Assembly (NCBI RefSeq): GCF_933775445.1
Contig: NC_065876.1
Coordinates: forward strand, 7,006,001-7,070,000
DNA from: Argentina anserina
Lineage: Eukaryota > Streptophyta > Magnoliopsida > Rosales > Rosaceae
Direction: 5' to 3'
Length of the DNA: 64,000 bases
The notes beneath the pieces are model-generated. The model saw only the letters and a program-made list of their open reading frames with translations, made no database searches and had not been told where the DNA came from. This document shows positions 39,289 to 51,849 of the stretch, piece after piece (within the stretch, counting starts at the first letter, position 1; the number at the start of each line of letters is the position of its first letter). The position numbers and the translations under genes are program-made.

Positions 39289-39754
39289 CATGGGCGGATC
39301 CATGTGGTAGGTTGTCTGGCCCAGACAGAGTTGAAGAATATATAATATGTTAATACACATAAGTAATGAAAGTAGTGATGGTTCAGTTAGTAAACTACCT
39401 AATTTATTTTCCTCTATGTCTAAGGTTCGAATCATCTTTCTAGCATTTCTCATCTACTTAGTTTTTTTATCTAAACCCTACATATATTTTTCTCTAAACG
39501 CTTAAGGTATGATATACATTTTTTTCTTTTCCTTCCCTTTTGCTTTCTATGGTACATATATTTTGAAAGAATGTTTTGCTAAATTTGAACTTTCAATTAT
39601 ATGAATTCTGAAAATGTTTTCTTATATATATCATTGCAACAACAAAAGAATTTTCTTTTGACGAGTAAAGCAAATATATATGTATCAAGAAATTGCAAAA
39701 AAAAAATTACACTTCTAATTAGCCTAGACAGGTTTCTGATCCTGGATACGTCAT
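39289..39754. mobile_element. Degenerate hAT-type non-autonomous element (466 bp)
   Basis: Flanked by TGTATACG (39281-39288) and TGTATACA (39755-39762), an 8-bp duplication with one mismatch. The left end CATGGGCGGATCCATG and the inverted right end ATGACGTATCCAGGATC are similar, as in hAT elements with (C)AGGGGCGGATCCAGGA-type ends. AT-rich interior without coding potential. Confidence 0.55.
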
Positions 39755-39822
39755 TGTATACACGGATACAGTTTACTTGAACAAAGTTCTTTAGGAATCG
39801 TTGATGATGTAATCAAGAAATC

Positions 39823-39882
<60 letters not shown>
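39823..39882. repeat. (TA)n microsatellite
   Basis: About 30 uninterrupted TA dinucleotides; the longest pure run in the window. Confidence 0.95.
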
Positions 39883-39884
<2 letters not shown>

Positions 39885-40298
39885 TCACCAGGTGATTGTT
39901 GAACTCCGATTAATTGGCTCTCAATCGAACTTGCATGCTTGATATACTAATCATGGCCGGCCGCCCCAGTTCAAAAACCTGAAATTCTGAGTAATGTTAT
40001 TGACTTCCATAGAAATTCACTTAGGAACTATGAAGCACGTACACGGTTTCTGGGGTCTATAATGTGTGTCCCACATAGACACGTTCGGACACGCGAACTC
40101 ACTTTAGACACGGCCCGGATACGCGAGTATCTGAATCGGACACGCGGACACGCACCAACTCATGATAAAAGTGAAAATACTTATGGTGATATTCGAACCT
40201 TGGTCATCCAAGGTACCAACAACTCCTCAACCCTCAACCATTCCAACATATTCAATTTCTGTTATATTTATGCACACTTTAATATATATATATATATA

Positions 40299-40670
40299 CA
40301 GTCTATATTCAGAGTGAAGCTTCTCTATAAAATTACAGAGTGAAGTTCCAATTTTGGCACACTTTTCGGTCAAATCTTTTCACCATAAGCGATTCAATAT
40401 TGAGGTATGCTATTCACGATCATCTCTACAAAATTTCATCTAATTCGGACATTGTTAAGGTATTGAAATTAGATTAAATCAATGAATGAATTAAAACTGT
40501 TCAACGTGAACCGTTCATGTAAATCTCAATTTTGAAAGCTCAAACCATTGTCAAATTGGATGAAACTTTGTAGAGATGATCTTGAATACCATACCTAAAT
40601 ATTGAATCACTTATGGTGAAAAAATTGACCGAAAAGTGTGTCAAAATTAGAACTTCACTCTGGATAGAGA
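40299..40670. mobile_element. Foldback MITE in a (TA)n tract, copy C
   Basis: Lies between (TA)n tracts at the junction of array units 1 and 2. Left end CAGTCTATATTCAGAGTGAA, right end CACTCTGGATAGAGA. Inverted arms of about 140 bp with the family core (AATGAATTAAAACTGTTCAA) between them. Confidence 0.88.
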
Positions 40671-40857
40671 ATATATATATATATATATATAAGGAGAGAA
40701 ACTCGTGATAAAAATAAAAATGTTTGTGGTGGGATTCGAACATTGATCATCCAAAGCACCCAACAACTCTTCAACCATTCCAACAAATTCAGTTTTTGTT
40801 ATATTTATGCACACTTTAATATATATATATATATGTATATATATATACATATATATA

Positions 40858-41257
40858 GTCCCTATCCAGAGTGAAGCTTCACTCTGAAATTACAGAGTGA
40901 AGTTCCAATTTTGGCACACTTTTCGGTCAAATTTTTTCACCATAAGCAATACAATATTTAGGTATGATATTCAAGATCATCTATACAAAATTTCATCTGA
41001 TTCGGATATCGTTAAGGTATTGAAATTAGATTAAATCAATGAATGAATTAAAACTGTTCAACGTGAACCGTTCGTGTAAATCCCAATTTTGAAAGCTCAA
41101 ACCATTGTCAAATTGGATGAAATTTTGTAGAGATGATCTTGAATAGCATACCTAAATGTTGAATCGCTTATGATGAAAAAATTTGACCGAAAAGTGTACC
41201 AAAATTGGAACTTCACTCTGTAATTTCAGAGTGAAGCTTCACTCTGGATAGAGACTG
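40858..41257. mobile_element. Foldback MITE in a (TA)n tract, copy D (best preserved)
   Basis: Both arms keep the perfect 20-bp palindrome CAGAGTGAAGCTTCACTCTG, then a further inverted copy of CAGAGTGAAG. Arms are about 145 bp and almost perfectly complementary, with about 110 bp of core between, so a transcript would fold into one long hairpin. Flanked by (TA)n on both sides at the junction of array units 2 and 3. Confidence 0.9.
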
Positions 41258-41741
41258 TATATATATATATATATGTATATATAAAGAGAGAAACTTGTTA
41301 TAAAAATAAGAATGTTTGTGGTGGGATTTGAATCATTGGTCATCCAATGCACCCAACCATTCAAACAGATTCAGTTTTTGTTATATTTATGCATACTTTA
41401 ATATATATATATATATATATAAATAGAGAAACTCGTGATAAAAATAAGAATGTTTGTGGTGAGATTCGAACATTGGTTATCCAAGGTACTTATTAAGTTA
41501 TTAGTTATTCCAACAAGTCATGTTTTCATTATTTTAATGCACACTTTGACATATATATACATCTAAATACTTTCAAATTTATAAATTAATTTTTTAATAA
41601 ATATATATATTAAAAATAATATTTAATTGACACGTGGTGTACGTATCCGTGTCTTAAAAAATTTATATATGCCGTATTTACTTATCGACTCGTGTCCAAT
41701 ACAGACACTTGTGTTCATGTCCGTGCTATTTGGCTTAGGAA

Positions 41742-43130
41742 TCATCATCGATCCTATAACAACATTGTTTTACCTCTCAGTCGTGGTATTAACGACCTCT
41801 GTATATATGAGTCCCGTTTGCACAACTCCCCGTTAGATTAGGTTCATTATAATCTAAGGGTTGGTAATTGATGAGCTAATTTGAATAAAATTTATATTTT
41901 AGATTTGTTTGGTCATTATCTCAAACCCATCTCCACCCCCACATAAGTCTTCTCATCCTCAATCCTCGTCTTCTCCTTGTTTCGCCGGAGCTAGTGACGA
42001 AGACCGACCACGGAAGCCACAAAGCAAGATTCGCTATCCAGCTTCTACACCCTCTCATTCATACACACAAACAAGCTTTCGAATAACAAGTTTAACTCCA
42101 AATCCATTATGCAATATTGCAGTATACTTAGTTCAATACCTATAATTGAAGTGTTTAACTTACAGAAGCAAACCCTCTCTAAATTCCAAATTTTCATAGG
42201 ACTTCTTTACCGTGGTGGTGGCGGTGAGGTTGGGATCCGGAGACAGCTTGCATTTGACAACCGTGAGTACGGAGGTGGGGTGCTTGGGCTTCAATGCAAC
42301 AAGAGAAATGGTTAATTAGAGTGGTAGGAGGTGCTGGAGGAGCGTGGATGGCAGGAACTATAGCGCGACGATGGCTTGCTTCCTCGATGGTGACGAGGGG
42401 AAGAGAATCGGAGGAGATTGGGGATTTGAAAAGAATGATTAAACTGATTAAACAAATATGAGATAAAAAAAACTTGTTGACGGATCCTGCATGTTTCTAA
42501 GGTGGTAGCTCGGTTGGTGTGGATCTGGTGGCACTGCTGCTCTACAATAATTTGGGGGAAAAAGTAGTGGATCGTAATTGGTCTTAGTTGAGTTAGACTT
42601 GCAGGAGGATAAGGCGAAAACACTCGAGCTCATGTATGAATATGATTCAGAAACTGGACAATGGGAATCATTGATGGTGGTGATCAATTAGTTAGCATGG
42701 AGTTGGTTCACACCAACAATATCCAGAAAGCAAATCTTACTAGACCTTTTACTATTACTCTGAACTTTACATAATAATTCACTTTCTCTTCACTGTAAGT
42801 TACGTTGAACTAAGTTACATAATTTAAAACTTTCACAAAATTTGTCAGTTTCAGAATGAGGATGGTTCTCAAACTGGCAAAATTCATTCTCTATTTTCTT
42901 TTTTCTTTTTAGTTCGTTTTTAACCGACGCCCTAATTTCTTAATGGTTCCTAAGCCTCCACAACTTGGTCCCCGGCCAGAACTCAAGTCATGCACCAATG
43001 ATTACGTTTATCTTAGACTGAAAGCTAACAAAATGAACTAGTCCACAATCTGAGTAGTCCACCTAAAATGCCTTTCAAGCCAAGCGTTAGCCAACAATAG
43101 TCACACTAGTTTAACATTCTCCAATCTCCT
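41742..43130. other. Intergenic; GC-richer block of unknown origin
   Basis: No gene recognised. The stretch 41930-42420 is less AT-rich and has ORFs on both strands of up to about 100 codons, none with a recognisable family. A decayed gene fragment is possible; no supporting motif was found. Confidence 0.4.
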
Positions 43131-43144
43131 CTAATCCTATATAA

Positions 43145-43795
<651 letters not shown>

Positions 43796-44025
43796 CCATA
43801 GAGATTGTGACTAGCTATTTGCTGTACGTGTTGCTTGTTTTTGGATCAATGTTTTTCCATTTGATTTCACTTTGTACTCGAGTTTTAAGCATGCAGCTAA
43901 CACTCTTTTCCTGTTTTGATTCTAATGTATTTTCATATATGAGCGAAAATTTGATGTTTTGTTTTATCAATATATGAATTGTCCTTCCGCAATATAGAGT
44001 GATTCTCAAAATGTTGTATTGGAAC

Positions 44026-44821
44026 CAGGGGCGTATTTAGGTTTTTTTTAGGGGTGACTCTTGTATCCCCATTGGTCAAGACAAGGAAAAAAAATTAGGT
44101 TTTAATTTTTTTGATTTTGGGATTCTCCTTAGCGAAAGTATCCCCAATAACCGACTCTACTCATTTGTTTTTCTTCTATACTTTACTCTTCTCTTTCTCA
44201 ATAACGTGTCTTCAGCCAAGTATCTCTTATTCTAAAATGCTAGCTAAGTTAATAGCTATTACGTCGCTAATCTATTAAATTGTATTAGATTTTGACTATT
44301 TACGTATTGTTTTTTCTAATATATACGAGACTTCTTTTTTAATGGTTATAGGTGTCAGTTAGACTAAACTGACAAATTTGAGTCCAAACTGAAGCGTTCA
44401 AAAAAAAATTTCTTCATGGTTTCAAAGAAATGTTCAATCTACATTTCTAAAAAAAAAAATCTAGTTTACATGTCCAAATCTGAATTATTTTCATTTCTTA
44501 TCTTTCTAAAGCTTTACTGATCACTCACGATCTTTAATTCAGTTTTCATTGGTCAATCATTAACCTTTCAAACCGCTAATATAATACTTTTGTAAATGAT
44601 TCTGGATTACGATGTGCTATATGAATATTTGATTGGTTAATTTATGTTATTTGTATAATTGTATATATGCATTAGAAGAGTAAGCCTCATTATTTTTACC
44701 GACTAGTTATATCGATTTTGATTTCAATTAGTAAAATTATTTTGCACCGTCGAGAATCTTCATTATCTTTTTATAGTTAAGTTCAAGCACCCTCAATGAT
44801 CCAATCCTTGATTCGCCACTG
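44026..44821. mobile_element. Non-autonomous hAT element (796 bp)
   Basis: Starts CAGGGGCGTATTTAGG; the inverted right end reads CAGTGGCGAATCAAGG, the CAGNGGCG terminus typical of hAT elements. Flanking 8-mers ATTGGAAC (44018-44025) and GTTGGAAC (44822-44829) match at 7 of 8 positions. AT-rich non-coding interior. Inserted just beyond the 3' UTR of the third dirigent gene. Confidence 0.78.
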
Positions 44822-44829
44822 GTTGGAAC

Positions 44830-45586
44830 GACTAATAAAAGTTTGAGGAAATGTATTTAGATGTTGTTGAACAAGTGAAACTGTTTGGTTTAATCTTAAT
44901 AGTTAACAAACATTACACATTTACACATTTGATTTGACATCAAGAGATTAATGATGACAGAAGTCACACAGGGCTCCTCCGTGAGATTCTGTTGGGTGTG
45001 GAGTTCAATTATAAGTTTAATTGGTCAAAGTGGTTTGAATGTCGATGTCTGAGTGAAAGGTGAATTGGTGAGTAACTACTAACTAATGAGTCCATAATGT
45101 CTGTTGGTATGTGTTTGTTGTGGGATTGTAATGGGTGTGGTTATAATGCCCTACTTTCTTCTTCCTGTTGTGGGAGTAGATCGAGTGCATGCATGGGTCA
45201 ATTTTCCTGGGTCATTAGGCAACATGTCTTTCTCAGAGACAAAAAATATATAAATACCGCATGCAAGTTTCGTTTGTTATAATGTGTCGCTTCGTTTGTG
45301 ATGCTTATTTTTCTTCTTTGTTAATTTTAGGCAACAATTTAATGAGTAGGTTTTGCTTTAGTTTGAATTTTTACTCTCATTCTGTACATTTCCTGCGTTC
45401 TACTCTTCAAAATTGCAAAATAGTATTGTTGATCATACTGAACATAGAGAAAAAATTATTACAAATCAATTATCTTTAGATTGCAAATATTGCGCCGGAT
45501 GCTGTACTTTTTGGTTTGATTAGGAGGTGACTCCTAATTAGTCCGTGATAGCCTAATCATGTCTCATTTTTAAGAGAAATTTTTAT
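44830..45586. other. Intergenic, no gene seen
   Basis: AT-rich, with short ORFs lacking recognisable features. Confidence 0.5.
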
Positions 45587-45912
45587 ATGCTACCGTAGTA
45601 TCACGTGACAATGCATAGTGATCCTCTTTACATATATATTTTGACACGTAAATTTATTACACTAAAATAATAATTTAACATATTTTTATTATATGTGAAA
45701 TGACATTCATTGGTATTGATGATTTTGAACTAAGATTTCGGGTTTACAATTTAGAGTTTAGGGTTTAAAGTGTAGAGTGTAGGATTTTAGAAAGAAACTC
45801 AAAATAGTCTTTGATAAAATAATATAAATTTTCTAAATAAATCTTGCATGTCAAATTGTGATTGGAATGGTAAACCACTAAACATTGTCACGTAGTGCTA
45901 CAGTAGCTCCAT
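45587..45912. mobile_element. Small MITE with GCTAC(C/T)GTAG ends
   Basis: Left end GCTACCGTAGTATCACGTGA and inverted right end GCTACTGTAGCACTACGTGA match over about 30 bp, continuing into CAATG(C/T)(A/T)TAGTG. AT-rich interior with a TTTAGGGTTTA stretch. ATTTTT flanks both sides and may be part of a target-site duplication. Confidence 0.6.
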
Positions 45913-47347
45913 TTTTGGGTAGGTCATCAACTGCACAAAGACAATAGTTACCTAAACTATAGGCAAATCCGTAATTATGTCATGAGTGCATATAATTAGA
46001 GTTCATTCAGCTGCTTCCTAAAATCGAACGATTAATTCCCCCATTTGATTATGATCATTTTCCAATGAATTCCAACTTCCCTTTCCTCTTGAAACTACGG
46101 GGTAAAGTGCGTCTTGCGGTCTTGCAAAAAAGTATTGGTAAATTTACTTCAGTAGTTGTATCACATTATTGTGCTGATATGAAGAGCCAAACCAATGGCT
46201 AAGATATGAATTAAGTCATGAACGTCGCATCTGTAGATTATTCTTAAAAGATTTGTTGGAAACATTATCGTTAGGCAGGCACCAAACAATTTAGAATGCT
46301 CAAAAATTTCTGTGGATATTAGTACTAGAACTTAAGAAGGGCATCAAACTACTCCATCAGAATTGATAAGTTGATAACTACCCAAACAATCTGGATACCA
46401 TTCGCGCAAACGTTCGAATAGAGTTCACATCAAGTTAGGAACAGAAGTACGAACACAACGATGTCCTATACGCATCACTGTGGTTCATTCGCTATATGAT
46501 GTGTGCTTCTGTTAGTAACTTCATGTTTGGATTGTAACATAATCAAAATGCGTTTCTAGTCTCTGCTACGTATAAATGTAACCTTGAATAGTTGAATTTA
46601 TGAAGCCCACGAATGAAGTTCAGCAAAAAGAAGGTATATGTCCTTCGATTCAGTGAAACGAACTTCACTTTCTTTCTGTCCTCTACGTTGGACTGTCATG
46701 ATTAACAGCAAGAAAAAAATTCCTAAATATTTTGCTGGGTGACCCCAATGAGTACATGTTAGTCGTGAGGTCGAAGTGAGCAGCCAGTGGCCACGTTCAA
46801 GAACAAGAAGAAACAATTCAATTCCATTCGCATTTGGTTCAATCCATAAAAAGAGTACTGTGCAAGTCAAGCTAATTACTCCTAATGTTTTTTAGTCGAA
46901 GCATGCAAATTGCCTAAGAAACCTTTCTACAGTTTGGATTTATTTAGAACATTTGTACTCCAAACTTGTCAAGGCTTATACTTGTTACTGTAAAGAGTTG
47001 GTATGCTGGTGAGTGGTAACCAATTTGTTTGTGGTTCTTGTTTCAAGTTGTTTTACTTTAAAAAGAACCCAACAGCCTTGATTTCGAGTTCCTAAAATCC
47101 CACCTCAAGTGAATGAATGTCAACAACCGAGTTACTTCAGTAGTTCAGTTAGGTTAGTATCAAAACAAGCCTATCTTACATAAGTTTCTAAAATTCAGAA
47201 TGCCCCAATAGCAACAACACATGCACAAGTTAGATTAACATATGTCATGGGAACTCTTGCTTTATTTTCATCCTAGCTACAAGTATGTTGTCTCTTTTGC
47301 TGGATATTTTAAAGGAAAAAATTTACCTCGCAATATTTACACCCGTC
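45913..47347. other. Intergenic and 3' flank of COQ6
   Basis: No gene recognised; the part nearest 47348 would be the 3' UTR of the minus-strand COQ6 gene. Confidence 0.5.
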
Positions 47348-50300
47348 TTAAGAGAAAATTGGCAATCTTTGATCCCCTGATGCATATGAGATTATACTCC
47401 TTTTAAGGGGTGGAATGTACTGTGCTCCATGGAATGCTGCAGCGCGTAAAACATTTAGAGGTCCAAAATCAACTGAGTAAGCCCTTTGGAAACCATCTAG
47501 GATTGCCATCATTGTAACATTAGCCGTTTTTCTCTCTGCTTCATATTTCTTCAACAAATTAACCTGCTTAAGATTAGAACCACTCAATCAAATTAATCTG
47601 ATGAAATAATGATGATGAATGTAAACCTGTTTTTCTGTATGCAAAAACAACCAACAACACAGACTAAAGAAAAACAAGTTGAAAAAATGGAATCCACTTA
47701 TAACTAATATGACATTTCCTGCGGCATATCAATAAGAGAAAAAACAGATAAAGGTACCACTAACACAAAATGCAGCTATGGTAAAGCACTACTTCACCAT
47801 AGTTCTAATAATTATAAACCGTTATACTTAACAGCCCAACTTGTGATTCCTTTAATATATGGCTTCATACTGCAGTATTGTTTCACACATCTAATAGTTG
47901 TACTCTGGAATAGATGCCCAGGTGTCCTTGGTAAACCAGCTACGATTCACCAGTTCAGATGAAATCCACAATGTGGGAAGATATACAAGTGCATGTGGCC
48001 TCAATTATTATGAACTTTTCTACGACCAAAAGCAGATTTATTATCTCAACACAAGAAAAAGCAGAAAAACACCCACCTCAGCGATATTTGTTCCAACAGC
48101 AATGCCCTCAGAAATGATTCTCGAAAGAGCAAATGCATCTCCAAAACCCAGATTAACGCCTTGCCCAGCCAAAGGATGAACAGTGTGTGCGGCATCACCA
48201 ATTAGAGCCACATGCTTTGACGCATAGTCATTGGCATGCATCAAAGACAATGGAAACACCATTCTTTCAGATGCCAACTTCACCACTTTTGGTGGAACTT
48301 TGAAGCACTCATTAGCAGAAATAGTTGTGTCTGTCTTAAACCAAGAAAATATGCCTCCACTTCCGAAGTTGCTCAACTTTGGATGAGGGCCATATCCATA
48401 ATCAAGAGCATAATTTACAGCATTCACAAAATCATCTCCGACCATTAATTTACGGTCAGCTGCTTCTTGCGGGGTCATAGTCCAAACTATGTTACTGAAA
48501 TTATCACCAATCGGCAATAGTGCAATTGGTCCATTAGGTAGAAATCTTTGCCATGCACAATGATTCTCTGCACTATGCTGTACAGTGCAAATGATAGCAT
48601 TCTGTGAGTATTTCCATCCAGTCGTCTTAAATCCTGCTAACTCCCTAACACATGACTTGGACCCATCAGCTCCAACCTGCAATATGCAATTTGATATCAA
48701 CCTATAGCATAAGGATGATATATGCAAATTCTCTTAACAGAGATTACTGTTAATGGGGAAGATTTCAAATACTTAACTTACCACCAACTTTGCATATAGA
48801 CTATTGCCATCAGTTAAATCCAGTTTCGCTAAGTTTCCTGGCTCATTCAACCCAGATGAACTGTTCACCCCCATAGAAAGAATGCTTGGATTTAAAGCCA
48901 TTGAGGACAATCTGGAAGGGTAGATAGTCTTCTGGAAATCTGTATCCTGTTATTTTAACCTTCTTAGCTGTAGGAAAAAATAATACTTGAATGCAATAAA
49001 TGGAAATAAATATATATAAGAACTAATAAATGCACCAAAGCCTTTTAGAACAATAATAGAAGATGGTTTTGCATGAAAAAAATTTCATACAGAAAAATAA
49101 TGGAAACTAATTTCGTCATAAAAAAATAACCGAATCAAAGAACTTAGGACCAAAAATAGGGGGCAAACAATAAGACCATTAGAACAAGACACTACACTAA
49201 TGATTACGTGTTTTACTTAAAATAAAGTAATGTATTCAAAGTTCAAACATATAATTATGTTATATACCTGCATGCATGACAAAAGAGAACTCTGCAGCAC
49301 TTTATTTTCCACTACACACCTGATCCGAAGTAAATATCAGCACGTATCCTCCTAGTATAGATAAATAAAAAATTTAAAATCTCTCTACTTCTTACCCCAG
49401 ATATTCTTTGTGAACATCTCTTGCATCGTATCTTGTATATCCTAAGCCAGTATAGTCCCAAACCTATAATAAATCATGAAGGAACAAGTACGTTCAGTAA
49501 AGTTAACTTCAAGCATCATCAATTAAACTGAAACTACCATGCCAATGGGAGTTAAATATGTTATCAGAACTAGTTTTCATTTTTCCGAAGAAATAACAGG
49601 TCTGTGTAATAAGAATTAAGAACTGTACTTTTTTATTTTCCTTTCTCTAGGGTAATTCATTTGGATAAGGTAGTACTATTTTACTTGTCAGAAAGTGTGA
49701 GTATTTTAATGGCTCTAGTGCAAATTATTCGACAATCGATTCCCCGTTATCAGTTTATCACATCGATAATAGTTACTGACAGAGGTACTGACAATAATAA
49801 TCAACTTTTTCCGTACTAGTTCGATCAATCATTCTATCACTATTAGTAATTTGTTATAACATATTGAGCATTTGCACTGTGACTGTAACAAGCATGTTCA
49901 AGATCATGTAGGTACAACTATAGTCTATAGATACTTCATTCTTCATAACTAATATATGCGAACGAACAGGAAAAACATAAATCACTTGGCAGACAACTGA
50001 TTGAGATCATAAGCCTTCAGTAAACAAAGATTGGACCATTTGAATCAGATTTCAGCATATAAAGCCAGTCGATGCACAAAATGAGCATATTTTAATTACT
50101 ATAGCACACTAAAAAATTTGCAGCCTGGAGAGTATATCACCTGCATTTGATCAAAATATGCATGTCGATGCTGCTCCACATATTTCCACGCGCCAATATC
50201 TGTAATACACCAGTTGTTATTGCAAGTTTGAAACTAGTGCACCATTTCTTACTCTCAACCTAAGATATAAGTAACATCTGGCATTGTTAAATCAAAATAG

Positions 50301-51548
50301 ACAAGAAGCTAATATCCTGGAAAATGGGGAATACGAGCTAACTCGATTTGCATAGTACATAATTTGAGACATTAACATGATGTCCAGGGGGTGAACATGA
50401 AGAACTGATGTTTGCAGAAAAAAAGTGAAAACCCAGACTGAAATTTAAATACCTTTGAAGAGGGATATAGTTGCAGGTGTTACTGTACTGACCCTTGCAT
50501 CAGGGGGGTCTTCTTTCTTGATTGAGAGTCCACTAGATAATGCAGGATTGCTATCAATGATGGCAACTTTCAAGTGCTTTGTCATCGGCATTCTTGCTAA
50601 AAGGACACAAGAATAAAACCATAAACAGATAATATTAATTGCTATGTCAGGACAGAAATTTGCGACAACCAAACTGTGCAACAAAAATAAATAATCACAA
50701 GTTCATCAGGCTATAAACTCTATATGTTAAACTACACATTAAAAATCTCAAATATTAGCACTTTAGAATCTCAAATATAAGCACAATTCTAGCCTTCAAA
50801 ATTTTCAAAGTTTTTAGTTTAAGTTAGAATCACGCAGAGGCCTTCATATTCACAAAGTTGTGAGATGATATCCATCATATAACACTACATTAGTAGAACA
50901 GCTTTTACACCCTATATATCACAGTAAGTTATACAACACTCAAAGATTACTAACATACAACAAAAAAACACCTACCCAAAGAACAGGCCAGGGCCATCCC
51001 AACCATGCCTCCTCCAACAATAGCAACATCATATGGCTCGCCTTTATCTGAAGATTTCTGCTGCCCCACATGATCCTGCATATTGATAAATCATCAAATC
51101 CCCAACCATGCAACAATATCACAGTTCCTGCAAGTTACTGATGAAACGAAAATCGACAGCTAAAAAAACGAGGTACAAAATTTATCAGGCAAAATTAACA
51201 AGGGTTTACATTGCTTGGTGGGGCACCATTAAAGCTGGAAACTTTAGCAGCTGCACCAGTACAGAAACCCTTGTGTGAAAGTTTCAATCTGTATCCATTT
51301 TCGACTAGCTTTCTTCTAATCAAGCTGTTACAAGCAAATATTCACATCAGACTAAATCTCAATGTATGAATGCAAACTTCAATTTTCAATTCAATCACCG
51401 AAAAAAAGAGATTACAGCTAGAGTTTCTGAACCTCAATTTGCATAGCCCAACATCATAAAAGCAACAAAAAATCAGAAAAGGTGTGAACTTTAGGAACAA
51501 AACAGAGGCTAAAGCACAAAATCGAAACGCAGCGTTTTACCTGTTCAT
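47348..51548 (-). CDS. COQ6: Ubiquinone biosynthesis flavin monooxygenase COQ6, mitochondrial
   Basis: FAD-dependent hydroxylase of the UbiH/COQ6 family that hydroxylates the ring of coenzyme Q precursors on the matrix side of the inner mitochondrial membrane. Ten coding exons on the minus strand: 51541-51548, 51210-51324, 50976-51075, 50453-50596, 50141-50199, 49396-49463, 49268-49319, 48782-48946, 48077-48676 and 47348-47563. They total 1,527 nt (508 aa), every junction frame-consistent with GT-AG ends. Residues 1-41 are a basic presequence (NSLIRRKLVENGYRLKL). VAIVGGGMVGMALA (about 58-71) is the FAD dinucleotide fold. RVSTVTPATISLFKDIGAWK follows, then VGADG (238-242) and the FAD-binding GDAAHTVHPLAGQGVNLG (397-414). 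Exon 1 encodes only MN plus two bases of the third codon, which hides the start from ORF scanning. Length and motifs look complete. Confidence 0.95.
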
Positions 51549-51849
51549 ATTCTAATCGCTGGAGCTCACTGGGTTCAGAGTTTGAAGCTTCAGAATGGAG
51601 TCGGTAGAGAGAAGAAGAGGGCAAAGTATATTGATCAAGAGGAAAACGACTAGTCGTGTTGGGGTGAGTTTTGAATATGGGGAAAGTAGAGAGGAAAAGA
51701 TGTAATTTTTAGTAAGTAGATAAAATGGTAAAAAGGTATGGGGACTTCCCTCCTCTTATTGCTTATCTGACCATCTGGGTGTGCTAAAGTTTCAGGCTTT
51801 AGAGCTGCAAACCCAAAAAGGCCAAAGCTTTGAGTGATAGGGTGACAAA
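51549..51849. promoter_or_regulatory. Shared 301-bp divergent promoter, COQ6/PAM71
   Basis: The start codons of COQ6 (minus, 51548) and the PAM71-like gene (plus, 51850) are only 301 bp apart, so both promoters and both 5' UTRs must share this stretch. No clear TATA box is seen for either direction, as is common for housekeeping and photosynthesis genes. Confidence 0.75.

Larger units (their letters stand above)
40161..41552. repeat. Four-unit dispersed tandem array of about 125 bp
   Basis: Units at about 40161-40284, 40691-40820, 41283-41402 and 41421-41552. Shared landmarks in order: GATAAAAATAA(G/A)AATG, GATTCGAACATTG, CCATTCCAACA and TTATGCACACTTTAATATAT. Each ends in a (TA)n tract. Confidence 0.85.
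40028..41733. mobile_element. Non-autonomous hAT element (1,706 bp) with repeat array and nested MITEs
   Basis: Perfect 8-bp target-site duplication CTTAGGAA at 40020-40027 and 41734-41741. Ends are CTATGAAGCACG and, inverted, CCAAATAGCACG. Subterminal regions carry repeated (C)GGACACG and CGTGTCC motifs (40060-40155 and 41630-41725). The interior is an array of four related units of about 125 bp (starting near 40161, 40691, 41283 and 41421), joined by (TA)n tracts. MITE copies C and D occupy the first two junctions and the third junction is only (TA)n. No transposase. Confidence 0.85.

Noticed and set aside
40161..41552. Repeat array considered as a CRISPR-like or satellite array
   Set aside because: Units are long, diverged and joined by TA tracts inside a transposon with target-site duplication; plant nuclear context.
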